A DNA stretch of 64,000 nucleotides from Chloroflexota bacterium (GTDB taxonomy: Bacteria; Chloroflexota; Anaerolineae; Anaerolineales; UBA4823), in the NCBI GenBank assembly GCA_012516075.1, contig JAAYXE010000173.1:1-64000 (forward strand), read 5' to 3'. Made by a program: the position numbers and the translations under genes. The notes beneath the pieces are model-generated. The model saw only the letters and a program-made list of their open reading frames with translations, did no database searches and was not told the origin of the DNA. Below are positions 46,677 to 55,842 of this stretch, piece by piece (the first letter of the stretch is position 1; each line of letters begins with the position of its first letter).

Positions 46677-48272
46677 ATGGCTTCATACTGGCAGAAATAC
46701 AGGGACTTTTTATTCCGGCGTGAGGTGGTAGAAGATGAACCTGCAGTCTCCGACCGGAAGCGAGCCGAAGCGGGGCAAACCCTGGAATTGGAGATCGCCC
46801 CGGACGATCCACTGATGGCCTATCTGCTGAAGATGCCGGGGATCGTGGATGTGGACGAGCTGCAGCTGGATTCCCCGGCGCTCCTCGCATTGAAGAAGGC
46901 CGGCGTAAAAATTTCGGTGCCTCTGGTCAGCCAGGGGGAGCTGATCGGCCTGTTAAACCTGGGTGCACGCCGTTCAGAACAGGAATATTCACTGGACGAC
47001 CGCCGGCTGCTGAGCAGTCTGGCAGCTCAGGCCGCTCCTGTACTGAGGGTGGCGCAGCTTGCACGGCAGCAGCAGGCAGAGGCGCGCAAGCGTGAGCGTA
47101 TTGAACATGAACTGCGGGTGGCACGCGTGATCCAGCAAACGCTGCTGCCCAAAGAACTGCCCAGTCTTCCCGGATGGGAGATTAAGGTGCACTGGCAGCC
47201 TGCGCAGGCGGTGAGCGGTGATTTCTATGATTTTGTCAAATTCTCCGATGGACGACTGGGGATCCTGATCGGCGATGTCACCGATAAGGGTGTGCCGGCA
47301 GCGCTGGTGATGGCAACCACACGCAGCGTGCTGCGCTCGGCCGCGGAACGTCAGGATTCGCCAGGAGCCGTGCTGCAGCAGGCGAATGATCTGCTCTGCC
47401 CTGATATCCCGGCAAATATGTATGTCACCTGCTTGTACGGAATCCTTGATCCCAGCACGGGACGGCTTGTTGTCGCCAACGCAGGGCACAATTTACCCTA
47501 TCGCTGCACGCCACGGGGGCTGATCGAATTACGCGCTACGGGGGTTCCGCTGGGATTAATGTCTGATGTGACTTATGAGGAGAAGGAAACCACGCTTTTC
47601 CCCGGGGAGAGCCTGGTCTTCTACAGTGACGGCCTGGTGGAAGCCCACAATCCCCAGGGTGAAATGTTTGGCTTTCCACGCCTGCGTTCGCTCTTAGACG
47701 CTTCTCCAGCCGGGGTAGCGCTGGTCGACTTCCTGGTCACCGAGCTGGAGCGCTTCACGGGGGCGGAATGGGAGCAGGAGGATGATGTCACCCTGATGGC
47801 AATCTCATATAACGGGACGCCGTTTGCGCAGGGAGGGGCGAACACGGATCAGGTTCTGGCCGAATTCGAGCTGAAAAGCCAGCCGGGAAATGAACGCCTG
47901 GCGATGGAGCAGGTAGCCGGCGCTGTGCGCTCGCTCAACCTGAGCCCGGACCGCCTGGAGCGCCTGAAAACGGCCGTTGCCGAGGGGACCATGAATGCTA
48001 TGGAGCACGGCAACCGCTACCGGGAGGAGCTTCCTGTTACCATCCGTGTTTCGGTCACTGACAATCATCTGCTGGTACAGATCACGGATTATGGAGGCGA
48101 CCAGCCGATTCCCGATCAACCCGAACCCGACCTGGAAGCAAAGCTGCATGGCCTGCAGTCGCCTCGTGGTTGGGGTCTGTTCCTGATAAAAAACATGGTC
48201 GATGAACTGCGCATCAAAACCGAGGAGCAGCGCCATACCCTTGAGCTGATCTTCCGGCTGGAAGGAGCATGA
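46677..48272 (+). CDS. Fused SpoIIE-type phosphatase and HATPase (RsbU-RsbW-like)
   Basis: A 531-residue regulator. Residues 40-140 resemble the later half of a GAF domain (KISVPLVSQGELIGLLNLGA), 150-385 are a PP2C/SpoIIE phosphatase (GDFYDFVKFSDGRLGILIGD, then NAGHNLPYR, VFYSDGLVEA, EDDVTLMAI), and 400-531 an anti-sigma-type kinase domain (AVAEGTMNAMEHGNRYRE N-box, ITDYGG, SPRGWGLFLIKNMVDE). Kinase and phosphatase in one chain could set the phosphorylation of the STAS proteins encoded directly downstream. The sigma factor or other output is not in the window. Confidence 0.92.
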   Translation: MASYWQKYRDFLFRREVVEDEPAVSDRKRAEAGQTLELEIAPDDPLMAYLLKMPGIVDVDELQLDSPALLALKKAGVKISVPLVSQGELIGLLNLGARRSEQEYSLDDRRLLSSLAAQAAPVLRVAQLARQQQAEARKRERIEHELRVARVIQQTLLPKELPSLPGWEIKVHWQPAQAVSGDFYDFVKFSDGRLGILIGDVTDKGVPAALVMATTRSVLRSAAERQDSPGAVLQQANDLLCPDIPANMYVTCLYGILDPSTGRLVVANAGHNLPYRCTPRGLIELRATGVPLGLMSDVTYEEKETTLFPGESLVFYSDGLVEAHNPQGEMFGFPRLRSLLDASPAGVALVDFLVTELERFTGAEWEQEDDVTLMAISYNGTPFAQGGANTDQVLAEFELKSQPGNERLAMEQVAGAVRSLNLSPDRLERLKTAVAEGTMNAMEHGNRYREELPVTIRVSVTDNHLLVQITDYGGDQPIPDQPEPDLEAKLHGLQSPRGWGLFLIKNMVDELRIKTEEQRHTLELIFRLEGA

Positions 48273-48273
48273 A

Positions 48274-48618
48274 ATGGCAGCCAACCCATTTGAAGTCAAT
48301 GTACAAAAACTGTCGGATCGAGTTCTGATGGAACTGCGGGGAGAAATGAACTCGTTTGCAGAGCAGGCGCTTTCAGCCGCATATTCGGAAGCAGAAGGGT
48401 TCGATCTGCCGATCATTCTCCTCGACTTCTCCAGGGTCACCTACATCAACAGCACCGGGATTGCCCTGATCGTTGGATTGATGAGCCGCGCCCAAAAAGC
48501 CGGCCGGCGCCTGGTCGTCTTTGGCCTGAGCGATCATTATCAGGAGATTTTCCAGATCACCCGCTTAGCGGATTACTTGAGCATTGTGCCAGATCAGGCC
48601 AGTGCGATGGCCGTGTAA
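48274..48618 (+). CDS. STAS-domain anti-sigma factor antagonist
   Basis: A 114-residue STAS protein of the RsbV/SpoIIAA type. The phosphorylatable Ser lies in the TYINSTGIALIVG motif. It starts one base after the phosphatase/kinase stop, with AAGGAG upstream, so its partner is almost certainly that protein. Confidence 0.93.
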   Translation: MAANPFEVNVQKLSDRVLMELRGEMNSFAEQALSAAYSEAEGFDLPIILLDFSRVTYINSTGIALIVGLMSRAQKAGRRLVVFGLSDHYQEIFQITRLADYLSIVPDQASAMAV

Positions 48619-48668
48619 TAACGAGAGAACGCGATACAGGTTCGTTTGCAGACACAGGAGGAAATGGA

Positions 48669-49040
48669 ATGTCTAAACCAGATGTGACCATGAATGTTCG
48701 CAAGGTTTCGGATACTGCCAGCGTGATCGATATCCGCGGTGAAATCAACGCCTTTGCAGAAAACGTGTTGATGGATGCCTATGCGGAAGCGAGCTCAGGC
48801 AACACCAACGCGATTGTGCTGAACTTTGAAGAGTTGAAATATATGAACAGTTCAGGGATCGGCCTGCTGGTGACGCTGCTGATTCGCGCTAACCGCCAGA
48901 AGCAGCGCCTGCTTGCCTGCGGCTTGAGCGATCACTACCGCCAGATCTTCGAACTGACGCGGCTGAATGAAGCCATCGCTATCTATCCCAGCGAAGCCGA
49001 GGCCCTGGCTGCAGCGAACGTCAAGCAGTCCGTCTCCTGA
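48669..49040 (+). CDS. STAS-domain anti-sigma factor antagonist, paralogue
   Basis: A 123-residue STAS protein, homologous to the preceding one along its length, with the Ser in KYMNSSGIGLLVTL. CAGGAGG precedes the ATG. Two STAS partners downstream of one kinase/phosphatase suggest competition or two outputs. Confidence 0.93.
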   Translation: MSKPDVTMNVRKVSDTASVIDIRGEINAFAENVLMDAYAEASSGNTNAIVLNFEELKYMNSSGIGLLVTLLIRANRQKQRLLACGLSDHYRQIFELTRLNEAIAIYPSEAEALAAANVKQSVS

Positions 49041-49186
49041 GGGTGGACGGCAGCGCGTCCAATCAGGATGCACCCCATGACCTGGCCGCTGAGGGTTGAA
49101 CGACCGGGATGGGAGGTCGGATGCCGGATCTGCGGTGAGCGAAACGACCTCCCCGCTGGCCAGGTCTGTGGAATCTGGAGGTAAAA

Positions 49187-49948
49187 ATGGCAGAAAATGG
49201 TGAAAACCTGCAGAAGGATCAGGAAGGTAACTGGGCCAGACCGGTCTCACGGTTGAAGGTGAAGGACATACCGCAGGGGGCAACCGGCATCAATCTGGAC
49301 GGCAGGCCTGTATACGGCGCTCTGCAGGGCTTTGGCAAGATGTGGCAGAAAACTTACCGGGTGCGCCTCAGCGGGGCGAATGTCACGCCTGAAGAGGTGA
49401 TGAAGGTGTGGAAGGAGAACTTTCCGAAATTCCAGCCTCCCGAAAACCACTTCTACCCGTCCATGGCCGGTGTAAAGCCGGGTGAAGTGCTCTTCATCAG
49501 CACCCGCCTGCCCGTACTGCCGGGCTTACCCGGGATTATCCCCTTCTCCAGTGGGGTCATGATCCTGTATGCCGACGATACCTCCTTTACCGTCATGACG
49601 CCAGAAGGGTTCCCGGATTATGGCTGGAACACCTTTTCCACTTACGATGACGACGGCACCACGGTTGCCCAGGTCCAGTCATTCGTGCGCGCTGCAGACC
49701 CGATCTACGAGTTCGGCAATTACTTCATGGGCGGCGCAGAGCTGCAGGAGCGCACATGGCAGCATGTCCTCTCTTCACTGGCCGAGTATTTTGGCGTGCG
49801 CGGTTACGTCCAGTTTTATAAAGTATGCCTGGATCCGAGGTTCCAGTGGTCCGAAGCAAGGCATATCTGGCGCAATGCCGCCATCCGCACCTTCTTTTAT
49901 GTGCTCAGTTCGCCGATTCGCTGGGTACAGAAACAGCTGCAGCGTTAG
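49187..49948 (+). CDS. Protein of unknown function, lipid-binding-like (253 aa)
   Basis: A soluble protein with a mixed alpha/beta pattern. The stretch FTVMTPEGFPDYGWNTFSTY followed by DGTTVAQVQSFVRAADPIYE faintly recalls SRPBCC/DUF1990-type ligand-binding proteins, but I cannot place it firmly. TGGAGG lies seven bases before the ATG. It follows the STAS genes by 146 bases and may belong to the same group. Its stop codon lies inside the terminator stem. Confidence 0.6.
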   Translation: MAENGENLQKDQEGNWARPVSRLKVKDIPQGATGINLDGRPVYGALQGFGKMWQKTYRVRLSGANVTPEEVMKVWKENFPKFQPPENHFYPSMAGVKPGEVLFISTRLPVLPGLPGIIPFSSGVMILYADDTSFTVMTPEGFPDYGWNTFSTYDDDGTTVAQVQSFVRAADPIYEFGNYFMGGAELQERTWQHVLSSLAEYFGVRGYVQFYKVCLDPRFQWSEARHIWRNAAIRTFFYVLSSPIRWVQKQLQR

Positions 49949-49961
49949 CGCTGCAGCTGTT
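49932..49961 (+). terminator. Hairpin at the end of the unknown gene, containing its stop codon
   Basis: A 13-bp stem AACAGCTGCAGCG/CGCTGCAGCTGTT with loop TTAG, part of the TAG stop at 49946-49948. TTCATTT follows. Confidence 0.75.
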
Positions 49962-49980
49962 CATTTCCCGGTATTGACCC

Positions 49981-51156
49981 TCAGGATTGGACCCGAACTG
50001 CCTGTTGAAGGGCGGTGCTCATCCGGATAAGCGCTTCTTCCAGGGTGCTGCGCGGACAGCCAAAATTCAGGCGCACGAACCCTTCTCCGCCGGCGCCAAA
50101 GATTTTTCCATCGTTCAGTGCTACCCGCCCCTGTTTGAGATAGAAATTGTAGGGATCCTGGCTGACCTCCTCCGCCGTCTGGCGGCAGTCCAGCCAGGCA
50201 AGATAGGTGCCTTCCGGTTTCACCATGCGAACGCCGGGCAGGTTTGCCTGTACGTATTCTGCCAGGTAGTCGCGATTCTCCTGCAGATAGGCGAGCAGGC
50301 CTTTCAGCCATTCGCCTCCACTCTCGTAGGCGGCCTTTGCGGCTGCCAGACCCATTACGTTCACCCAGCTTACCAGACCCTTTTTTGCATTGACATAGCG
50401 TGTGCGCAGCTCTTTGTTCGGGATCACGGCAAATGCACACTGCAGACCGGGCAGGTTGAATGTTTTACTGGGTGCCATCAGGGTAATGGACTGCTGTTCG
50501 ATTTCGGGCGCCAGCGAGGCGATGGGGATATGCCTGTGCCCCTCATAGATCAGGTCACCGTGAATCTCATCCGAACAGATCAACACATTACGGCGCAGGC
50601 AGATTTCCGCCATGCGCTGGAGTTCATCTTCACAAAATACCCGGCCAACCGGGTTGTGCGGGTTGCACAGGATGAACATGCGGGTGCGCCCGTCGATGGC
50701 CTGTTCAAAGGAATCCCAGTCGATATAATAGCTGCCGTTTTCATCCTGACAGAGCTGGCTTTCCTGGCGGACCATGTCCACGTGCTCATGCGCGTTCAGT
50801 ATAGGATGGTAAACCGGCGGCTGAACGAGCAGGCCGCCGCCAGGCTGGCCGAAGGCATGGCAGGCCAGATTAAAACCGGTGACCACACCTGGCAGGAATA
50901 CAATGGCCTCCGGCTGCACGCGCCATTGATACCGCTCTTCCAGGCGCGCCAGGATCACCTGGCGCAGCTCATCCGGATCGCACGGGTAGCCAAAAATCCC
51001 ATGCTCAACCCGTTCATGCAGGGCGCGCAGCACCGGCTCCGGAGCTCTGAAATCCATGTCCGCTACCCATAAAGGCAGCACATCGTCGCCGTAGGCTTTC
51101 CACTTGACACAATCCGTATTCTTACGCTCCGGAACCTGGTCGAAATATTCTCTCAT
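49981..51156 (-). CDS. PatB/MalY-type PLP-dependent C-S lyase
   Basis: A 391-residue fold-type I enzyme. The start MREYFDQVPERKNTDCVKW and LPLWVADMDFRAPEPV are PatB/MalY hallmarks; PLP residues are seen in CNPHNPVGR, SDEIHGDLIY and the Schiff-base Lys in LMAPSKTFNLPGL. Family members cleave cystathionine or cysteine to release a thiol, ammonia and a ketoacid. ATG 51156 overlaps the cutA stop as ATGA; an in-frame ATG at 51180 lies inside cutA. Coupled translation with cutA is likely. Confidence 0.88.
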   Translation of the reverse strand: MREYFDQVPERKNTDCVKWKAYGDDVLPLWVADMDFRAPEPVLRALHERVEHGIFGYPCDPDELRQVILARLEERYQWRVQPEAIVFLPGVVTGFNLACHAFGQPGGGLLVQPPVYHPILNAHEHVDMVRQESQLCQDENGSYYIDWDSFEQAIDGRTRMFILCNPHNPVGRVFCEDELQRMAEICLRRNVLICSDEIHGDLIYEGHRHIPIASLAPEIEQQSITLMAPSKTFNLPGLQCAFAVIPNKELRTRYVNAKKGLVSWVNVMGLAAAKAAYESGGEWLKGLLAYLQENRDYLAEYVQANLPGVRMVKPEGTYLAWLDCRQTAEEVSQDPYNFYLKQGRVALNDGKIFGAGGEGFVRLNFGCPRSTLEEALIRMSTALQQAVRVQS

Positions 51157-51479
51157 TCTGCAGTGCTCTCCTTTATCCATTTGAGGTAGCTTTCAGATCC
51201 GCTGGTGATTGGCAGGGCTACAATTTCTGGCACCTCATAAGGATGCACAGCTTTCACCTGCGGAATTAGTCGGGATTCAAAAAGGGCTGCCTGGGTCTTG
51301 ACGATGAGGAGAAATTCTTCATCTTCCTGAATCTCGTTCTCCCACCAGTAATGTGACTGGATGGGGCCCAGGATATTGACACAGGCGGCGGTGCGGTTTT
51401 CCAGCAGTGCTTTTGCTATCGTTTTTCCGGCTTCTGCGGAAGGGACAGTGATGAAGACAACAATCGCTTCAGAATCCAT
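51153..51479 (-). CDS. cutA: Divalent cation tolerance protein CutA
   Basis: A 108-residue ferredoxin-fold trimer protein. AENRTAACVN-type segment is seen as LLENRTAACVNILGPIQSHY and the end as YLKWI. Once linked to copper tolerance, its role is still poorly defined. It shares an operon with the PLP lyase. Confidence 0.93.
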   Translation of the reverse strand: MDSEAIVVFITVPSAEAGKTIAKALLENRTAACVNILGPIQSHYWWENEIQEDEEFLLIVKTQAALFESRLIPQVKAVHPYEVPEIVALPITSGSESYLKWIKESTAE

Positions 51480-51595
51480 TCCAGTTTCTCCTTATCCCGT
51501 TATCGATGAAGGTATTTAACCACTTTTTCGAGTAGAATCATTGAGTCCTTCTGGATTTGAGCTGCTCAGCCTTCATTCTGGAGTGGAGTGACCCT

Positions 51596-52537
51596 ATGCC
51601 TGACTGGAAAATTCTCATCGCTGATGGACTCGCTGAAAGCGGGAAAGCCATCTTGCAGTCCGCCGCGCAGGTGGATGATCGCACCGGGTTACCGGCCGAC
51701 GAACTGATGCAGATCATCTGTGATTATGATGCCCTGATTGTGCGCAGCCGGACCAAGGTGACTTCCGCCGTATTCAATGCCGCCCAACGGCTGCAGGTGG
51801 TGGGGCGTGCAGGTGTTGGGGTAGACAATATCGATCTGGCGGCAGCGGCCTCCAAAGGCGTGACGGTGGTCAATGCCCCGGTATCCACCACGCTGGCAGT
51901 GGCAGAACTGACCCTGGGTTTAATGCTGGCTCTGGCACGCTCCATTCCACGCGCCGATGCTGCCATGAAAACCGGGCAGTGGATAAAAAAGGAACTAATG
52001 GGCGTGGAAATCAGCGGGAAGGTGCTGGGCGTCCTGGGGATGGGCAATATTGGCAGCGCAGTAGCGCAGCGCGCAGCCGCACTGGGGATGACCGTAATTG
52101 GTTACGATCCGCTCCTGCACGAAGAACAGATTCGCGAGCGGGGTGCCGAACCGGTCTCCCTGCACGACCTCTACGCCCGTTCCGACTATATTACCATCCA
52201 TGTTCCCCTCACGCTGGAAACCCGCAAAATGATCAACGGGCAGGTGCTGGGCCTGATGAAGCGCGGTGTGCGTTTGATCTGCGCGGCGCGCGGCGGGATC
52301 ATTGATGAAACAGCTCTGCTGGGCGCGCTTGAATCGGGTCATGTGGCCGGCGCAGCTCTGGATGTATTTGCTGCCGAACCACCGGGACTGACCGCCCTGG
52401 TTTCACACCCGAATGTAATCGCCACACCTCATATCGGCGCCCAGACCGAAGAAGCACAGAGGCGCGCATCTGAGGATATTGCTGCGGAGGTTCTGGCAGC
52501 TCTGCGCAAGGAACCCCTGCGCTGGAAAGTGCTGTAA
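51596..52537 (+). CDS. D-3-phosphoglycerate dehydrogenase-like, short form
   Basis: A D-isomer specific 2-hydroxyacid dehydrogenase, 313 residues, without the C-terminal ACT domain. VVGRAGVGVDNIDLAAA, the NAD motif GVLGMGNIGSAVAQRA, the catalytic Arg in RLICAARGGIIDE, Glu in LDVFAAEPP and His in TPHIGAQTEE are all present. SerA activity (first step of serine synthesis) is likely from these motifs; hydroxypyruvate or glyoxylate reductase are alternatives. ATG 51596 has GGAGTGGAG upstream. Confidence 0.85.
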   Translation: MPDWKILIADGLAESGKAILQSAAQVDDRTGLPADELMQIICDYDALIVRSRTKVTSAVFNAAQRLQVVGRAGVGVDNIDLAAAASKGVTVVNAPVSTTLAVAELTLGLMLALARSIPRADAAMKTGQWIKKELMGVEISGKVLGVLGMGNIGSAVAQRAAALGMTVIGYDPLLHEEQIRERGAEPVSLHDLYARSDYITIHVPLTLETRKMINGQVLGLMKRGVRLICAARGGIIDETALLGALESGHVAGAALDVFAAEPPGLTALVSHPNVIATPHIGAQTEEAQRRASEDIAAEVLAALRKEPLRWKVL

Positions 52538-52599
52538 ACTGTCAGATCCGTTCCACGGGCTGTTCTGCTGATAGAAATTTAGATGAAAAGGATGATCGA

Positions 52600-54102
52600 A
52601 TGGAAGAAAAGTTGAAGCAACTGAAGGCCATTCTTGGCGAGGTCTCTGATATTAATAACGCCATCGCTCTGTTAGACTGGGACCAGCAGGTCAATATGCC
52701 TCCCGGTGGAGTGGAGGCGCGCGGTTACCAGATTGCCACCCTGAGCAATCTGGCGCATGTGAAGTTCACTTCGGATGAGGTTGGTAAGCTGCTCGATGAG
52801 TTCCAGCCGCTGGCTGAACAGCTGGATCCGGATTCAGATGATGCTCGTCTGTTGCGGGTTACAAAGCGCGAGTACGACAAGCAGACGCGCGTGCCCTCCG
52901 AGCTGGTGATCGAGTTCGCCCAGGTCACCAGCGTGGCGCACAACGCATGGCAGGAGGCGCGCGAAAAGAACGATTTCGCCAGCTTTGCGCCTTACCTGGA
53001 GAAGATTTTCGCCCTGCGCCGCCGCTATGCAGACCTGTTTGCCCCTTATGATCATGTTTACGACCCGCTGCTGGACGATTTTGAGCCGGGATTGAAGACC
53101 GCGGATGTGCTCGCCATCTTCAGTGAACTGCGAACCCAGCAGGTCGAGCTGCTCAAAGAGATTGCCAGCCGCCCGCAGGTGGACGATTCATTCCTGCGCC
53201 AGCCCTATGACGAGCAGAAGCAGTGGGATTTCGGCGTCGAAGTGATCTCGAAAATGGGTTACGACTGGAAACGCGGCCGGCAGGATCATTCGGCGCATCC
53301 TTTCACAACCAATTTCGACATCGATGATGTGCGCATCACCACGCGCATCCTGCCGGATTATGCCGCCTCGGCGTTCTTCAGCACGGTGCATGAGGCCGGT
53401 CACGCGATGTACGAGCAGGGGATCTCAAAAGCGCTGCGGCGCACCCCGCTGGCCGGTGGGGCCTCGCTGGCTGTCCACGAATCGCAGTCGCGCATGTGGG
53501 AGAATCTGATTGGCCGCTCCCTGCCCTTCTGGGAGCATTTCTACCCGCGCCTGCGGGAATTGTTCCCCGCCCAGTTAGGGAATGTCGATCTGCAAACCTT
53601 CTACAAAGGCATAAACAAGGTCGAGCCTTCGCTTATTCGCACCGAGGCGGACGAGGCTACTTACAACCTGCATGTGATGGTTCGTCTGGAACTGGAGATC
53701 GCCGTACTGGAAAACCGCCTGCAGGTGAAAGATCTGCCTGAGGCCTGGAACGAGAAGATGCGCGACTACCTGGGCATCACCCCTCCGAACGACAGCGAGG
53801 GTGTACTGCAGGACGTGCACTGGTCCGGCGGCTCGATCGGCTACTTCCCCACCTATGCCCTTGGGAATCTGATCTCCGTTCAACTCTGGGAGTGCATTCT
53901 GCAGGATATTCCGGATGTAAACGCCCAGATCCGCAGAGGAGAATTTGGCGAACTGCTGAACTGGCTGCGGGAGAAGATTCACCGCCATGGGGCGAAGTTC
54001 GAACCCCAGGAGCTGGTGCAGCGTGTGACCGGGACAAAGATCGACCCGGCGCCTTACCTGCGGTACCTGCGAACCAAGTACGGAGAGATCTACAACCTGT
54101 GA
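52600..54102 (+). CDS. Carboxypeptidase Taq (M32 metallopeptidase)
   Basis: A 500-residue zinc carboxypeptidase. The HEAGH site is in STVHEAGHAMYEQGI, with a further Glu ligand in HESQSRMWENLIGRS; DWDQQVNMPPGG and the C-terminal GSIGYFPTYALGN are M32 hallmarks. It removes C-terminal residues in the cytoplasm. Length is standard. It has its own terminator. Confidence 0.96.
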   Translation: MEEKLKQLKAILGEVSDINNAIALLDWDQQVNMPPGGVEARGYQIATLSNLAHVKFTSDEVGKLLDEFQPLAEQLDPDSDDARLLRVTKREYDKQTRVPSELVIEFAQVTSVAHNAWQEAREKNDFASFAPYLEKIFALRRRYADLFAPYDHVYDPLLDDFEPGLKTADVLAIFSELRTQQVELLKEIASRPQVDDSFLRQPYDEQKQWDFGVEVISKMGYDWKRGRQDHSAHPFTTNFDIDDVRITTRILPDYAASAFFSTVHEAGHAMYEQGISKALRRTPLAGGASLAVHESQSRMWENLIGRSLPFWEHFYPRLRELFPAQLGNVDLQTFYKGINKVEPSLIRTEADEATYNLHVMVRLELEIAVLENRLQVKDLPEAWNEKMRDYLGITPPNDSEGVLQDVHWSGGSIGYFPTYALGNLISVQLWECILQDIPDVNAQIRRGEFGELLNWLREKIHRHGAKFEPQELVQRVTGTKIDPAPYLRYLRTKYGEIYNL

Positions 54103-54112
54103 TTCTTACCCG

Positions 54113-54143
54113 AAAAAAGCTCACCTGCCTGGTGAGCTTTTTT
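54113..54143 (+). terminator. Terminator after the M32 peptidase gene
   Basis: A 13-bp stem AAAAAAGCTCACC/GGTGAGCTTTTTT with a five-base loop; the T-arm doubles as the tail. Confidence 0.95.
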
Positions 54144-54329
54144 CATGCTGGGAGATGTTCAACAATTAGAGAAATTTTAGTCAAAATGTCCCACTTTTCA
54201 TCTCCGTTGGGAAGAGCAGATGCCCTCCGGGCAGCATGGTAGAATACAGTGCTCGTACTTTCCAGCAGCGGTTTAACAACCTGGGACAGCGAATAATTAG
54301 AGGGGTAAATCCCAACCAGAAAGGTAGAA

Positions 54330-55433
54330 ATGGCGGAACGACTCGATTCTCCAAAAAAATCTACCATTGTTGTTATGCATGGAGACCAGACCGGTGAAGA
54401 ACTGCTCCAGCAGGCCCTGCGCGTTCTGGACCCTGCACTGCTGCGAGTAGAACTCTCTTTTATCCATTTTGACCTCAGCCTGGAGAACCGCCGGGCGACA
54501 GCCAACCAGGTAGTTTATGATGCTGCGCGTGCCATGTGCGAGACCGGCCTGGGGTTAAAAGCTGCCACAATCACACCTGAAAAACCAGGAGATGTCGGCA
54601 GCCCGAACGCCATCCTGCGTGATGAGATCGACGGGAAAGTGATCCTGCGTATCGGCCGCCGCCTGCCCCGGGTACACCCGATGGCCGGTGTGCACGCCCC
54701 CATTGCCGTTGTGCGCATGGCCGTTGACGATGCTTATGGGGCAAAGGAATGGCGGGAACAGACACCTGATGGGGATGAGATCGCCTACCGACTGTCCCAT
54801 ATCCGCCGCTCAACCTCTCGGGCCGTGGCAGAGTTTTCTTTCCAGCTTGCCGAGCGCATGGGAGCGCGCGTTTTTGGCGGCCCGAAATTCACCGTCAGCC
54901 CGATTTATGAAGGGATGTTCAAAGAAGACCTGGATGCGGCGGCTGCCCGTCATCCGAATGTCCCCTATGATCCCCAGTTGATTGATGCTACATTCGCCCT
55001 GTTATTAAAGACAGGCGGTGAGTCACTGGTCATCCCAACCCTCAACCGCGACGGAGACCTGCTTTCGGACATGGTGCTGCAGATGTTTGGCAGCATCGCC
55101 GGCTCGGAAAGCATGGTCCTGGCTTTCGATGAAGCCGACCAGATCCGTGTCGTGATGGCTGAAGCCCCGCATGGAACTGCTCCTACCCTGGAGGGCAAGA
55201 ACATCGCAAACCCAATGGCGATGATCCTGGCGGGAGCTGCGCTGCTTCCTTATACGTCCGACCCGCGCGCGGAGCGCGCCTCACGGGCGATTTATGAAGC
55301 TGTGTTTGAAGCGGTTCATGAAGGAAAAGCCACCGTTGATCTGGGAGGCAGCATGACCACGGTCGAATTTACCGATGAAGTCATTCGCCGGGTCGGCGCC
55401 AAGCTGGAAGTCTGGGAGGGGTTGGGAAGGTAA
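54330..55433 (+). CDS. Isocitrate/isopropylmalate dehydrogenase family protein
   Basis: A 367-residue beta-decarboxylating dehydrogenase. VVMHGDQTGEELLQ, the substrate motif GLKAATITPE with SPNAILRDEI, the metal-binding DLLSDMVLQMFGS and the cofactor loop EAPHGTAPTLEGKN are visible. The KxATITP and SPNxxxR motifs resemble type II NADP-isocitrate dehydrogenases, but the protein is shorter and diverged around the substrate loop, so isocitrate is probable but not certain. AGAAAGG lies close before the ATG. Confidence 0.78.
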   Translation: MAERLDSPKKSTIVVMHGDQTGEELLQQALRVLDPALLRVELSFIHFDLSLENRRATANQVVYDAARAMCETGLGLKAATITPEKPGDVGSPNAILRDEIDGKVILRIGRRLPRVHPMAGVHAPIAVVRMAVDDAYGAKEWREQTPDGDEIAYRLSHIRRSTSRAVAEFSFQLAERMGARVFGGPKFTVSPIYEGMFKEDLDAAAARHPNVPYDPQLIDATFALLLKTGGESLVIPTLNRDGDLLSDMVLQMFGSIAGSESMVLAFDEADQIRVVMAEAPHGTAPTLEGKNIANPMAMILAGAALLPYTSDPRAERASRAIYEAVFEAVHEGKATVDLGGSMTTVEFTDEVIRRVGAKLEVWEGLGR

Positions 55434-55460
55434 TTACTTTCCTTCTGCAGCGGAAATCCT

Positions 55461-55838
55461 ATGGCTCTGATACTGTTCATCGATGATGATCCGCTGGCTC
55501 TGGAGACAATGACGAAAGCCGTTCAGGTCTTCGGGCATCAGGCGCTGAATGCAAGCAGCGGTCAGCAGGGGCTTGAGCTGGCTGCACAGCAGCGGCCGGA
55601 CATCATCTTTATCGACATGCGCCTGCCGGATATGGATGGCCTGACCCTGCTGAAGAGGCTCAAGGAGCAGCCCGCCTCCGCCGGCATTCCGATACTGGTG
55701 CTCTCTGCGGGGCCAGAACTGGATGCCGCCGAACGGGTGACCGCCGCAGGCGCGCGCGCCTATCTTTGCAAGCCTATTCGTCTGCAGACCCTGATCGATA
55801 CCATTCAACAATACACCTCGGGCGAACCGAACCCCTGA
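55461..55838 (+). CDS. Single-domain response regulator
   Basis: A 125-residue CheY-like receiver without output domain. ILFIDDDPLAL (acidic pair), phospho-acceptor Asp in IIFIDMRLPDMDG, ILVLSAG and the Lys in YLCKPIRLQ are present. No kinase is adjacent. It is followed within five bases by the lipoprotein gene. Confidence 0.9.
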   Translation: MALILFIDDDPLALETMTKAVQVFGHQALNASSGQQGLELAAQQRPDIIFIDMRLPDMDGLTLLKRLKEQPASAGIPILVLSAGPELDAAERVTAAGARAYLCKPIRLQTLIDTIQQYTSGEPNP

Positions 55839-55842
55839 ACGG

